Source of the DNA: a virus
Length of the DNA stretch: 42,968 nucleotides
Strand: one strand, 5' to 3'
Virus record (IMG/VR): IMGVR_UViG_3300034374_006151
Span: 1-42,968 of that record
A model generated the notes under the pieces. The model saw only the letters and a program-made list of their open reading frames with translations. It did no database searches and was not told the origin of the DNA. Both the position numbers and the translations under genes were made by a program. Below are positions 31,822-39,492 of this stretch, piece after piece (position 1 is the stretch's first letter; each line of letters starts with the position of its first letter).

Positions 31822-33238
31822 CGGTTTCTCCATTCTCTCTTTGTGACAGGCTTTCAAACTTGGTTGTTTCGGGGTTAAAGTGCAGGTTCACCGTCCCGAC
31901 AGGGCCATGTCTCTGCTTGGCAATAATCAGCTCTGCTACACCTGACTTCTCGCTGATTGCCTTCTCCCAATTTTCAAGTCGCTCAGAAAATGCGACCTGG
32001 GTTTCATTGGCTCGCCGTTCTGGCGCGGCCTTTGAGAGGTAATACTCCTCACGATAGAGAAACATCACCACGTCAGCGTCTTGCTCAATCGAGCCAGACT
32101 CCCTGAGATCAGATAGCAAGGGCCGCTTGTCTTCGCGCTGCTCCACTGCTCTGCTGAGCTGTGAAAGAGCAATCACTGGGACATCCAGCTCTTTTGCCAT
32201 GGCTTTCAAACCCTGGCTGATCTCAGTTACTTCCTGAACCCTGTTGTCAGAGCGTCCAGTTCCTTTCATGAGCTGTAGGTAATCAACGATCACCAGATCC
32301 AGCCCCTTCTGTCGTTTCAGTCTTCGTGCTCTTGTCCTGATGGCCGAGACCGACAGGGCAGGAGTGTCATCAAGCATGAGCGGGACATCCTTTAGTCCCT
32401 GAGAAGCTTTCACAGCGCGTTCAACTTCCTTTGCACTGACCTTGCCTCGCCTCAAGAGGTCGGATGCAACGCCTGCAATGTCTGCAATCACGCGATTTGC
32501 GAGCTGATCTGACGCCATCTCCAAAGAGAACAGCGCCACATGCTTTGGGTTTTCCTTGCTGGCAGAAGCGCTCACCGCAATGTTCGTTGCGAGCGCTGTT
32601 TTGCCCATGGCCGGACGTGCAGCCAGGATGATTAGATCACTTGGCTGGAAGCCGCCCATCATTTGATCGAGATCAATCAGGTACGATCTGACACCTGTGA
32701 TGCCGCCGCCGCCTTTGTAGGCGTTGTTGATTGTCTCAATAGCTCTCAGGGACGCATCAGAGATTGTCTCGAAGCCGCGGTCTTGCGAACCGAGCTCTGC
32801 AAGATCGAACAGGAGCTTCTCTGCCTCTTCGAGCTTATCAATGGCAGACGTGCCTGGTTCATAGTTGAACGCCTCATAGGTGATAATCTCACCAATCTCA
32901 GCCAGCTCTCTGCGGGTGTACCCGTCAACAACTGAACGAGCATAGTCAGGAACTGTTATGATGCTTGTGGCGGAAGCTACGAGCCCTGCCAGATAGGCAG
33001 GCCCGCCAACATCAGCAAGAGCGTCGTCTTGCTCAAAAAAGGGCTGCAATGTCAGCGGGTTAGCAACTGTTTCCTTGCCCATGAGAATTTCGATTGCGGC
33101 ATAGATTCTGCCGTGAACCGGAATGAAAAAGTGCTCAGGCGTCAGGCCGCTTTCGATTCTCTCCATTGCATTGTTGTTGAGAAGCAGCGCTCCCAATAGA
33201 GCCTGCTCAATCGCCTCAGCCTGGTTTGTTGTCTCCAT
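31808..33238 (-). CDS. dnaB: DnaB-like replicative helicase
   Basis: A 476-residue helicase close in size to bacterial DnaB. The N-terminal domain (QALLGALLLNNNAMERI) and the RecA-type domain with Walker A ARPAMGKT (207-214), Walker B LVIVDYLQL (about 314-322), an IALSQLSRAVEQR switch and DLRESGSIEQDADVV are all present. It unwinds DNA at the phage fork; the gene at 36728-37144 may load it. The ATG at 33238 is chosen because it gives the canonical N-terminus. It overlaps the ATPase gene by 14 bases. Confidence 0.93.
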   Translation of the reverse strand: METTNQAEAIEQALLGALLLNNNAMERIESGLTPEHFFIPVHGRIYAAIEILMGKETVANPLTLQPFFEQDDALADVGGPAYLAGLVASATSIITVPDYARSVVDGYTRRELAEIGEIITYEAFNYEPGTSAIDKLEEAEKLLFDLAELGSQDRGFETISDASLRAIETINNAYKGGGGITGVRSYLIDLDQMMGGFQPSDLIILAARPAMGKTALATNIAVSASASKENPKHVALFSLEMASDQLANRVIADIAGVASDLLRRGKVSAKEVERAVKASQGLKDVPLMLDDTPALSVSAIRTRARRLKRQKGLDLVIVDYLQLMKGTGRSDNRVQEVTEISQGLKAMAKELDVPVIALSQLSRAVEQREDKRPLLSDLRESGSIEQDADVVMFLYREEYYLSKAAPERRANETQVAFSERLENWEKAISEKSGVAELIIAKQRHGPVGTVNLHFNPETTKFESLSQRENGETDGYL

Positions 33239-33449
33239 TTTTTCGCTTTCTCTCAACCAGCTTGCGGGCATGGCGCAAACCGCCTTCAATGGCGGTCCTT
33301 GCGTAGCGCACCTTGTCCACGGTTTCCGTTCGGCACTCAGCTTCGAGGAGCAGGTCTCGGGCACGGTTTACATGCCAGAAAGCTTGCTCCAGTCGGCTGA
33401 CCCGAAGCTCTGGGTCCATGCCCAGAGACTTCTTTGGTCGGTTTCGCAT
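33216..33449 (-). CDS. Small basic helical protein between helicase and SSB
   Basis: A 77-residue protein with the pattern of two long helices (RVSRLEQAFWHVNRARDLLLEAECRTETVDKVRYARTAIE in part) and a strongly basic end RHARKLVERKRKNGD. It overlaps the SSB stop and the helicase start. No family recognised; a replication accessory role is suggested by position only. Confidence 0.6.
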   Translation of the reverse strand: MRNRPKKSLGMDPELRVSRLEQAFWHVNRARDLLLEAECRTETVDKVRYARTAIEGGLRHARKLVERKRKNGDNKPG

Positions 33450-33877
33450 CAGAACGGAACGTCGTCGTCGATGTCCTCGATGGCTCTGCCTTCATCGTAG
33501 CCGGCGTCTCCGCCATCGGAGCCGGAGCCGGACTCGCTTTTGGGCGTGAGGAACTTCACGGTGCCGTTGAAGTCGATCACGATCTCGGTCGTGTACTTGT
33601 CGTTGCCGTCCTTGTCGGTCCACTTCCGGGTCTGGAGCTTGCCTTGGACCAGGAGCATGTCGCCCTTCTTGGAGTTTCGCTCAACGGCTTCAGCAAGCTG
33701 TGCCGCAAAGATCACGACGCGATGCCACTCCGTCTTCTCCTTCATCTCGCCACTGGCCTTGTCTTTCCAGCGCTCGCTGGTAGCCATGTTGAGATTGCAG
33801 ACAGCATTGCCGTTGTTCATCCGGCGCAACTCGGGGTCACGGCCAAGTCGGCCACAGATTGTTACCTGGTTAAGCAT
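33449..33877 (-). CDS. ssb: Single-stranded DNA-binding protein
   Basis: A 142-residue SSB. The OB fold starts MLNQVTICGRLGRDPELRR and includes ERWKDKASGEMKEKTEWHRV and GKLQTRKWTD. The C-terminus is a Ser/Gly linker ending in DIDDDVPF, the acidic tip that recruits replication and recombination partners. AAGGAGGAG precedes the ATG. It sits between the annealing protein and the helicase, as usual in phage replication-recombination modules. Confidence 0.92.
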   Translation of the reverse strand: MLNQVTICGRLGRDPELRRMNNGNAVCNLNMATSERWKDKASGEMKEKTEWHRVVIFAAQLAEAVERNSKKGDMLLVQGKLQTRKWTDKDGNDKYTTEIVIDFNGTVKFLTPKSESGSGSDGGDAGYDEGRAIEDIDDDVPF

Positions 33878-33880
33878 AGA

Positions 33881-34582
33881 TTACTCCTCCTTGTTTGATG
33901 TGAGCGACCGGTTCTTGGTAGTCCAAAGAGCTGCCGCTTTGGTCACATGGCTTGCGTGGGTCTTCTTCATCTTGGACATTTCAGGTCCAAGCTCTGCATT
34001 GAGCTCGTTGAGCTGCTCAAGGCTAATTGCCGCCTCAGTCCGACGGCGATACTCAGTGATGACTTCGGGAACGCCCTCCTCGAACTTTTCCTTCATCATC
34101 TGGACGTAAGCGTTGTCGTCGAACTTGCCCAGGAACACGTCGGCATTGAAGCCAAGATGGCTCAAGCCCTTGGTCAGGCAATCAGTCATTGCCTTCTTGG
34201 GTGCGTCCTTGTCGAGCCGGCCCTTGTTGTCGAGCATCGGGCATGTGCAACGGATCGGGCCGAAAGAGTTCTCAAACTCCCCAACTGCCCAGTCCGGCGT
34301 CCCTTCAACCCGGCGCTTGACGCCCCAGTAGATCATCATGTCACACCAGACATAAGAAACGGTTCCGGCAAGTTCCTGACCGTAGGCGCAGTTGTAGCTC
34401 CAGCCGTCTCCAACAGGGCCGAAAACCTCCGTTGCACGCATGACCTGGTAGTGTGCGTCAATACTGGTGAACTTGCGGCCAAACTCAACAGCCTTTGTGT
34501 GCTTCGGGTCGGTGTAACAAACCTCCGACCAGATCGCCATGTTGTCTTTGCCCTTGGGCATGGTGTCGTTGTCATCAGGCAT
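33881..34582 (-). CDS. Single-strand annealing protein (Rad52/ERF-like)
   Basis: A 233-residue protein. WSEVCYTDPKHTKAVEFGRKFTSIDAHYQ, a beta-rich core around VWCDMMIYWGV, and KKAMTDCLTKGLSHLGFNADVFLGKFDDNAYV give the arrangement of Rad52-superfamily phage annealing proteins. A charged C-terminal tail follows. Such proteins pair complementary strands made by a phage exonuclease, here the Cas4/RecB-like or the YqaJ-like enzyme. AAAGGAG lies before the start. Placement next to ssb supports the role. Confidence 0.75.
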   Translation of the reverse strand: MPDDNDTMPKGKDNMAIWSEVCYTDPKHTKAVEFGRKFTSIDAHYQVMRATEVFGPVGDGWSYNCAYGQELAGTVSYVWCDMMIYWGVKRRVEGTPDWAVGEFENSFGPIRCTCPMLDNKGRLDKDAPKKAMTDCLTKGLSHLGFNADVFLGKFDDNAYVQMMKEKFEEGVPEVITEYRRRTEAAISLEQLNELNAELGPEMSKMKKTHASHVTKAAALWTTKNRSLTSNKEE

Positions 34583-34588
34583 AAAGCT

Positions 34589-34984
34589 TCACTCCTTTTT
34601 GGTTTCAAAGAACTTGTCGAAAAAAGCCCTGACATTTTCGGGGATGTCTTCCTGTTTCAGGGGTCCATCATAGGGCTCAGCAGGAACGTCGGCGGGAACA
34701 AAACTGCCCGAGTATCCCGTTGCTTTTGCTGCTCGGGCGGCGTCTTTCCCAATCTCGGTCGCTGCGTCGACCACCATCTTCGTGGTTTCTAAGGCCAGCT
34801 TGTACTCTGCTCCGGGGCGGCAGACGCCGAAAAGGATCGCGAAGGGCATCGCGACGGTGGATTCGGCGACCTTGGTAGGGCAAATGTCGGCATAACTGGC
34901 TGCCTCAATCAGATACATGGTGGCTGCGTCCATCGCATTCGCGAGAAACACCTGCTGTTCTTGCGTCGTCAGTTTCTTTTTCAT
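34589..34984 (-). CDS. Hypothetical protein, 131 residues
   Basis: A mostly helical protein (MKKKLTTQEQQVFLANAMDAATMYLIEAASYADI...) with a central hydrophobic stretch FAILFGVCRPG, too short to be sure of a membrane helix, and an acidic C-terminus. It lies seven bases upstream of the annealing protein gene and overlaps the winged-helix gene. No family recognised. Confidence 0.62.
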   Translation of the reverse strand: MKKKLTTQEQQVFLANAMDAATMYLIEAASYADICPTKVAESTVAMPFAILFGVCRPGAEYKLALETTKMVVDAATEIGKDAARAAKATGYSGSFVPADVPAEPYDGPLKQEDIPENVRAFFDKFFETKKE

Positions 34985-35295
34985 GAAAATAGGTTTCCCT
35001 GTTTTTCTCGCTTGATTTCATAGCAGTAAGCCTGACGCCCAGACCTGTTCTTGCGCTTTTCTCCTGTGCGCTGGATCAATCCGGCCTCTTCAAGCTCGTT
35101 CATGCGCCTCCAGACTGGATAGCCCAGGATGTCTCCCAGATTCTCTGCTGTCAGACCCATCTGGGATCTGGAGAAGATTTGCATCATAGCGCGATGCTGA
35201 CCCTCTCGACCGAGCTTGATGCTGTCTGCGGCATCGTGGCTGGTATCGACATCGGTTTGCCTTGCCAGCTTGTGAGGTTCAAAAGGTAGCTTCAT
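34981..35295 (-). CDS. Winged-helix DNA-binding protein, 104 residues
   Basis: The second half forms a winged helix: MGLTAENLGDILGYPVWRRMNELEEAGLIQRTGEKRKNRSGRQ, with two helices, a recognition helix and a basic wing. The start at 35295 has GGAG nine bases upstream; a TTG further up is possible. It overlaps its neighbours. Probably a transcription factor or replication accessory of the leftward operon. Confidence 0.68.
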   Translation of the reverse strand: MKLPFEPHKLARQTDVDTSHDAADSIKLGREGQHRAMMQIFSRSQMGLTAENLGDILGYPVWRRMNELEEAGLIQRTGEKRKNRSGRQAYCYEIKREKQGNLFS

Positions 35296-35521
35296 CCAAC
35301 ACTTCTCCAATCTTGGCCTCTATTACAGACAGAACCTCTTCCGGGCCTGCGTACATTCCAGAACGAAGCGCTTCCTCAAAGCAGGCGGCGCAAATGTTGT
35401 AGTTCGAATTACTCAGGAGCTTTCTGGCCGAGTATGGAAGAGCGTCGTAGCAATGCTCCATAAACTCTGCCCCATCATCGGCAGCCTGCAAGCAGCCAAA
35501 CTTATTCCTTGCTTCCTCCAT
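35279..35521 (-). CDS. Hypothetical protein, 80 residues
   Basis: A small helical protein with four cysteines scattered along its length (FGCLQ, EHCYD, NICAACFEE); the C-A-A-C pair could bind metal. It is translationally nested between the nuclease gene and the winged-helix gene by short overlaps. No family recognised. Confidence 0.6.
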   Translation of the reverse strand: MEEARNKFGCLQAADDGAEFMEHCYDALPYSARKLLSNSNYNICAACFEEALRSGMYAGPEEVLSVIEAKIGEVLDEATF

Positions 35522-36410
35522 TTCGAACTTCCTTCATGTACTGTTCGCAGAACGCTGCAACTGCGCAGTAGTTCTCGCATCGAATAGCTTCACCTCGGCG
35601 CGTCTCAATTGAGAACTCGCCCTTCTTGTCTCCAAGCGTCTTGCCCTGGGCCTGACACCAGTCGTAAGCCTCGTTGTGGCCTGAATGCAGGCCGCCACGC
35701 TCGGCACGCTTGTTGCCGTTTTTCATGACCGCATAGACAGGGGGCTTCATCCAGCGCTCCTCATCGGAGCACAGAGGAAGCTTTTCACGAGCGCTCATGT
35801 GTGCATCGACACGCTCAAGCACGAACTCCTCGATGGCAGGGTCAGACCAGACCGGCTGGTCAATAATTGCCACCTTTGTCTGCGGGTAGTTGGAGTCGTT
35901 CTTCGCGGTCCTCATGCTCCAGTCGCGAAGAATCATCACGTTCTGGAGCTTGGTGACTGGATAGCTGTTGTACCGAGCAAGCCATGCGAGCATGTTGAGT
36001 TGCTGTGCTCGCTCGGGCTTTGCGTCGTAGATGACTTCCCAGACACTGGCGTACTTGTAGTCCTGAAGGACGTAGTTGCCTGAGTCGTCCTTGATGAGCG
36101 CAACGCGGTCAAACTTGCCAGTCAGAGAAATGCCGGGAGAAACCTCACGGTACAGGCGTTGCTCAGCAATGCCGTCGGCCTCAGCCCGCTCCAGGACCTC
36201 ATGGATGGCCTTGCCTTCCAGAGCCCAGAGGCGGTCTGAGACATCCTCGACCAGATTGTCACCATAGAGCCGGCCAAGCTGTTTCTGCCGGGGCGGTGAA
36301 AGCAACTCAGTGACAGAGAACGTGCCTTCCTCGAATGGGCCGTCATAGATGTCCAGTGTCACAGCATCAACGATGGGCTGTGGCAGCCCGAGACGGTTCG
36401 TGAATTTCAT
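35502..36410 (-). CDS. Cas4/RecB-like PD-(D/E)XK nuclease
   Basis: A 302-residue nuclease. GKAIHEVLE (His70), GKFDRVAL (Asp101) and VLQDYKY (Asp117, Lys119) form the H...D...(D/E)xK core of RecB/Cas4 exonucleases. Near the C-terminus CENYCAVAAFC supplies clustered cysteines like the Fe-S site of Cas4 and AddB. AGGAGG precedes the ATG. With the annealing protein and SSB downstream it forms a recombination module: the nuclease exposes single strands, which the annealing protein pairs. No cas genes or CRISPR array are seen. Confidence 0.82.
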   Translation of the reverse strand: MKFTNRLGLPQPIVDAVTLDIYDGPFEEGTFSVTELLSPPRQKQLGRLYGDNLVEDVSDRLWALEGKAIHEVLERAEADGIAEQRLYREVSPGISLTGKFDRVALIKDDSGNYVLQDYKYASVWEVIYDAKPERAQQLNMLAWLARYNSYPVTKLQNVMILRDWSMRTAKNDSNYPQTKVAIIDQPVWSDPAIEEFVLERVDAHMSAREKLPLCSDEERWMKPPVYAVMKNGNKRAERGGLHSGHNEAYDWCQAQGKTLGDKKGEFSIETRRGEAIRCENYCAVAAFCEQYMKEVRNGGSKE

Positions 36411-36418
36411 GGTGCCTC

Positions 36419-36706
36419 CTACTCAACTTCCATGTACGTAATCAGCTCACCGAGCCGTCGAGCAAGCTGCTCCGACATATGCTCAGCCATCGCGACGTTC
36501 ATGGGGTTTTGGCGGTTGCCCAGAAGACCCTTGATAGTCAACGCCAAGGCATGAAGCTCACGCGCTGTGGCTCCAACCTCTGCCATGCAGTCAAGGATGT
36601 GCGGGATCTGAAGCTCAGCGGCCGCGGAGTAATCCGTTTCCTGAGCGGGGTCGTCTGCTGGCGGCAGCTTTACGCTACCGTCTGTATAAGGAATATGTGC
36701 GGGCAT
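36419..36706 (-). CDS. Hypothetical helical protein, 95 residues
   Basis: A proline-rich N-terminus (SVKLPPADDPAQ) precedes two amphipathic helices with conserved-looking leucines (LHALALTIKGLLGN; MAEHMSEQLARRLGELI). The start has AAGGA upstream. No family recognised. It lies just before the recombination nuclease in the leftward operon. Confidence 0.6.
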   Translation of the reverse strand: MPAHIPYTDGSVKLPPADDPAQETDYSAAAELQIPHILDCMAEVGATARELHALALTIKGLLGNRQNPMNVAMAEHMSEQLARRLGELITYMEVE

Positions 36707-36727
36707 CTCTCGTCCTTCGGCTTTGGA

Positions 36728-37144
36728 TTATAGGCTTTTGAGCCTCTCAATTCGAGCCAATAAAAGCTCGTACATCGACCTCTCCGATTTAAGGTCGATC
36801 CAGAACTGGGTATAGATAATCGCGTTCTGGAAATCAGCAGGCAGTGGCAAGCTACGCCACTTGTGCGTTCGCATAAGTGCTCTCGCACCAACACGGATAG
36901 CATCTTCAGGATATTCTTGTAGGAATTTCACCCATTGGGAGAGCGCATCTGCGCTCGGTACTTGTGCTTGAAACACCTCGGCCATCACATCGAGCATTCG
37001 TGCGATGAATTGTTTTGATGGTGGGGTGTTAAGGTAGTCCTCAAGCTCTCGTTGAGCCTGTCGGATGTTTTCAATCTCTTCGTCTGAGATTTGTTTTGCG
37101 TATTCCGCGTTTTCCTGCTGTGTCTTCCCCTTAAAAAGGGTCAT
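36728..37144 (-). CDS. Possible helicase-loading protein
   Basis: A 138-residue protein. The segment PPSKQFIARMLDVMAEVF, then WVKFLQEYPEDAIRVGARALMRTHKWRSLPLPADFQNAI, resembles a helical domain found in phage proteins that bridge initiator and helicase (lambda P or DnaC/DnaI functions) and lack an ATPase. The start at 37144 is preferred because AGAGG lies at proper distance; the ATG at 37150 is closer to it. It overlaps the initiator-like gene. Identity is by pattern and context. Confidence 0.55.
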   Translation of the reverse strand: MTLFKGKTQQENAEYAKQISDEEIENIRQAQRELEDYLNTPPSKQFIARMLDVMAEVFQAQVPSADALSQWVKFLQEYPEDAIRVGARALMRTHKWRSLPLPADFQNAIIYTQFWIDLKSERSMYELLLARIERLKSL

Positions 37145-37604
37145 CAGCATCCTCTCGAATTGTTGCGCGTGTAATTTCCGCGCGTTTGTCTTCTCGGGTC
37201 TGCTTGGTAGGATTTCTCGCTGCTCGCTCTGAGGCGAACTTCCTGGCGTTGAGGAGCCAGCTTTTGAAAGCGAGGTTCCAGTCTTTTCTGAGTCCACGGC
37301 TTCCTCCTACTGATTGATAGTGTATCTCGAACTTCTCAGCTTCTTCCTGAAGGTCGAGGTTGGGGCAGTTCTCTGTTGCCCATTCCAGAACCTTCGGTGA
37401 TGGCACCCAGTTTTCTGGGATGCGGTGGTTGCCTGTTGGCTTCTTATTGGCGCTCAGTGCGTCAGGAAGCCGCCTGAGTAGCTCGTTCACCATTGCCAGC
37501 AGTGTCTCTGCATCGGCAGCCGTTAGGCTGCTCTGTGATGCCCTTTCGTTCATTTCCGTGAGCGCCTGTTGGTTCGTCCGTACGACCTGCATCAACGCAT
37601 TCAT
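37131..37604 (-). CDS. DnaT/O-like replication protein
   Basis: A 157-residue protein. The N-terminal half is helical. The second half, ENWVPSPKVLEWATENCPNLDLQEEAEKFEIHYQSVGG...KDWNLAFKSWLLNARKF in part, is the DNA-binding domain found at the end of many phage O-like and DnaT-like initiators. It starts at an ATGA junction. With the loader candidate and DnaB it makes a complete second initiation set beside the DUF1376 protein at 4487. Confidence 0.68.
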   Translation of the reverse strand: MNALMQVVRTNQQALTEMNERASQSSLTAADAETLLAMVNELLRRLPDALSANKKPTGNHRIPENWVPSPKVLEWATENCPNLDLQEEAEKFEIHYQSVGGSRGLRKDWNLAFKSWLLNARKFASERAARNPTKQTREDKRAEITRATIREDADDPF

Positions 37605-37900
37605 TTGTCTCGTTCCTCCAACCATACATTGAGCGGCATAACTACCAGCCAGTCAGCTCGGTCACGACGCACAAAGAGCATGTCGTTGTCTTCGAGCCAG
37701 CTATAGAGCCGAGCAAAATCATTCGCCCGGATCTTCACTTCTGCCTTTAGTTTTTTGTCTACGGTCACATCATGACCATCGCCCTGATAGTGGGCCGCGC
37801 CGGAGAGTGGGACTCTTTCGGCGGAAACTCCCTGTGATTTCAACAGGTTAACGATTTCTCGTTCGGCGCGTGCGCCTTTATCTCTCTGACTCTTGCCCAT
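37601..37900 (-). CDS. Hjc-like Holliday junction resolvase
   Basis: A 99-residue nuclease. KGARAEREIVNLLKSQG (Glu in helix 1), RVPLSGAAHYQGDGHDVTV (Asp) and LKAEVKIRAN (E-x-K) match the archaeal Hjc fold used by several phages to cut four-way junctions before packaging. Length is near the family's minimum. It overlaps both neighbours. It may remove branched replication or recombination intermediates. Confidence 0.75.
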   Translation of the reverse strand: MGKSQRDKGARAEREIVNLLKSQGVSAERVPLSGAAHYQGDGHDVTVDKKLKAEVKIRANDFARLYSWLEDNDMLFVRRDRADWLVVMPLNVWLEERDK

Positions 37901-38126
37901 TTACACGCACCCGACATTCGAGTGCTGCGATCCAACAGGCAAGGTTCCATGCTGAGGGTCGCCTGGCCTTGGTTTCCCATTTGCCGACAAGCCCTGAAGC
38001 GCATCCAATGATTTCATCGAGGTCCCTTTGCGAGATTGATTTCTCGCGACGCCTCTTTGCGAGCTGATCTATGATCTCGTCGTAGAGGGCAAGGCTGCCG
38101 GGTGTTTCAGGATAGCAAACCTTCAC
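37878..38126 (-). CDS. XRE/Cro-type helix-turn-helix regulator
   Basis: An 82-residue protein starting at GTG with GAGGTG upstream. A basic helix (DQLAKRRREKSISQRDLDEIIGC) leads into ASGLVGKWETKARRPSAWNLACWIAAL, the five-helix Cro-like domain with its recognition helix. The promoter-and-palindrome arrangement just upstream (38166-38187) suggests it controls its own transcription and perhaps the downstream replication genes. Confidence 0.75.
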   Translation of the reverse strand: MKVCYPETPGSLALYDEIIDQLAKRRREKSISQRDLDEIIGCASGLVGKWETKARRPSAWNLACWIAALECRVRVNGQESER

Positions 38127-38165
38127 ACTGGCACCTCATCGCGCCGCTTGGACTGATGATGCTCA

Positions 38166-38187
38166 TCCATAAATGGAGAGCTGTCAA
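38166..38187 (-). promoter_or_regulatory. Possible internal promoter and operator for the HTH gene
   Basis: Read leftward, a perfect TTGACA (38187-38182) is followed by an imperfect palindrome whose core is TCCAT-AA-ATGGA on the plus strand (38166-38177). A weak -10 may lie within or just beyond it. The site is about 40 bases before the HTH regulator gene, as expected for an autoregulated repressor. The -10 is not convincing. Confidence 0.35.
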
Positions 38188-38540
38188 TCAACCGCGTCTT
38201 CCTTGAATGTGAGAACGGGAATTTCGTTCTCGTCTGCCTCTGACATCAGGATCTTATCTGATTCAGCAGCCAGAATAAGTGTTGGTCTGAATGCCTGGAC
38301 GCTATTTAGCATCCATTCTGGTCGAGCCCATTCGAGGATTTCAACGTCATGGAGGACTGACCATGCTTTCAGAGGATTGTTTGCGGTATGGACAAAGCCA
38401 AGCGCTTCGATTCCATAGACATCCACAATAGGCTGGACCATCTCTGTCATTGGCCGAGGACAAATTGCCTCGAACTCAGGAGAGATAAGGACGCGCTGAG
38501 CACGTCCTCGTTCTGGGTATCGTTCAAGATTTGCCTTCAT
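38184..38540 (-). CDS. Hypothetical protein, 118 residues
   Basis: A mixed alpha/beta protein with RVLISPEFEAICPRPMTEMVQPIV and WSVLHDVEILEWARPEWMLNSV. No motif or membrane segment is visible. It overlaps the membrane protein gene upstream by 17 bases and lies before the HTH regulator. No family recognised. Confidence 0.6.
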   Translation of the reverse strand: MKANLERYPERGRAQRVLISPEFEAICPRPMTEMVQPIVDVYGIEALGFVHTANNPLKAWSVLHDVEILEWARPEWMLNSVQAFRPTLILAAESDKILMSEADENEIPVLTFKEDAVD

Positions 38541-38817
38541 TGTGCACTCTTTCCCAATGAACTCGTCCCTTTCTCATACGCAGTCTCTCATAACCGAGAC
38601 GCTTTTTCAAAAGCCATAGCGCAATAGAAAGGACAAGACCAGCAAATACAGCGGCAATCATGCCACCAAGTGTGCCGGCGAACATGAACAGAAGTGCTCC
38701 TGTAAACATGACATCAACAATAACTTCGATCCAAAGGAAACGAAGCAAGTTGATCTTTGCCATTACAACAATGCAAGCAATGGCGGTGATTAGGCCAACA
38801 ACAAGCATCTCAATCAT
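38524..38817 (-). CDS. Membrane protein with three to four helices
   Basis: A 97-residue hydrophobic protein. Segments at about residues 3-20, 30-48 and 50-70 are strongly hydrophobic (MLVVGLITAIACIVVM; VDVMFTGALLFMFAGTLGG; AAVFAGLVLSIALWLL), followed by a basic cytoplasmic tail KKRLGYERLRMRKGR. GGAG precedes the ATG. A membrane protein among early genes might block superinfection or alter the host envelope, but nothing in the sequence proves this. Confidence 0.62.
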   Translation of the reverse strand: MIEMLVVGLITAIACIVVMAKINLLRFLWIEVIVDVMFTGALLFMFAGTLGGMIAAVFAGLVLSIALWLLKKRLGYERLRMRKGRVHWERVHNEGKS

Positions 38818-39077
38818 TTGATTGGCTCCTTTTTTATGCTGTTGGGAACAATATAGTCGATTGTTTTGACGCCCGCAGTCCTCAGTCGCACTCCATGAAG
38901 TGCCCCATCAACGCCGATGATAAGCTTTGTTTCGACACCGAGCGCATCGAGTAGCACCTGCATGGCAGCTAGACCAGAGACTATCTCGCACATGGTGTTC
39001 CAGTTTTTGTCAACCCGCTCCAAGGTCGCTGACCTTTTCAGGATTTCAGAGCGCTTGTCTTCTGGTTCGTCATTCAT
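38814..39077 (-). CDS. Hypothetical protein, 87 residues
   Basis: The start MNDEPEDK at 39077 is preferred because AGGAGG lies just before it; longer versions would place that site inside the gene. The protein has an acidic N-terminus, a helix around WNTMCEIVSGLAAMQVLLDALG and a short strand-rich end. Coupled to the membrane protein by ATGA. No family recognised. Confidence 0.58.
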   Translation of the reverse strand: MNDEPEDKRSEILKRSATLERVDKNWNTMCEIVSGLAAMQVLLDALGVETKLIIGVDGALHGVRLRTAGVKTIDYIVPNSIKKEPIK

Positions 39078-39087
39078 TGAATGCCTC

Positions 39088-39447
39088 CTATGGCTCATTA
39101 AGCCCTATGTCTTTGACGGGTAGGTATTTTCCACAAAGCTGAATTGCATAGCCCTTCTCACAGAGCTCTTTCACGACTTTGTGAGTGTGACCCAGTGAGC
39201 CGTTGCCGGCACGGGCCTGCAGCCCCCTCATGGTGATTGCATGACGCTCTTCGGCATAGTGAGCCTGGAGAGCCTCAAAGACTTTGAGCTCCACTGGTGT
39301 GAGGGGTGGTCGCGTGACCATGATTGCCCTCATGATATTGCAGATCTCACGCCTGGACGGCGTTACCATGGTTGCGGCATGGATTACCTTGCCGACACGC
39401 TCAATCTGCTCGTCATCAGGATTGATGCTCGATTGCATGTCGATCAT
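39088..39447 (-). CDS. Winged-helix-like protein, 119 residues
   Basis: The start at 39447 has GGAG seven bases upstream. The C-terminal 60 residues, LTPVELKVFEALQAHYAEERHAITMRGLQARAGNGSLGHTHK..., followed by KELCEKGYAIQLCGKYLPV, look like a LexA/MarR-type winged helix, with the wing ending the protein. The N-terminal helices may dimerise. It lies directly downstream of the nested hairpin at 39493-39561, which would be in its mRNA leader. Confidence 0.62.
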   Translation of the reverse strand: MIDMQSSINPDDEQIERVGKVIHAATMVTPSRREICNIMRAIMVTRPPLTPVELKVFEALQAHYAEERHAITMRGLQARAGNGSLGHTHKVVKELCEKGYAIQLCGKYLPVKDIGLNEP

Positions 39448-39492
39448 TTTGATCTCCGTTATGTTTATTATTGATGCCTCCTGTAAAGAGGT

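Noticed and set aside
35502-36410. Cas4-like protein as a sign of a phage CRISPR system
   Set aside because: No cas1, cas2, effector or spaced repeats are visible; the neighbours are SSB and annealing protein, so a recombination role is more likely.
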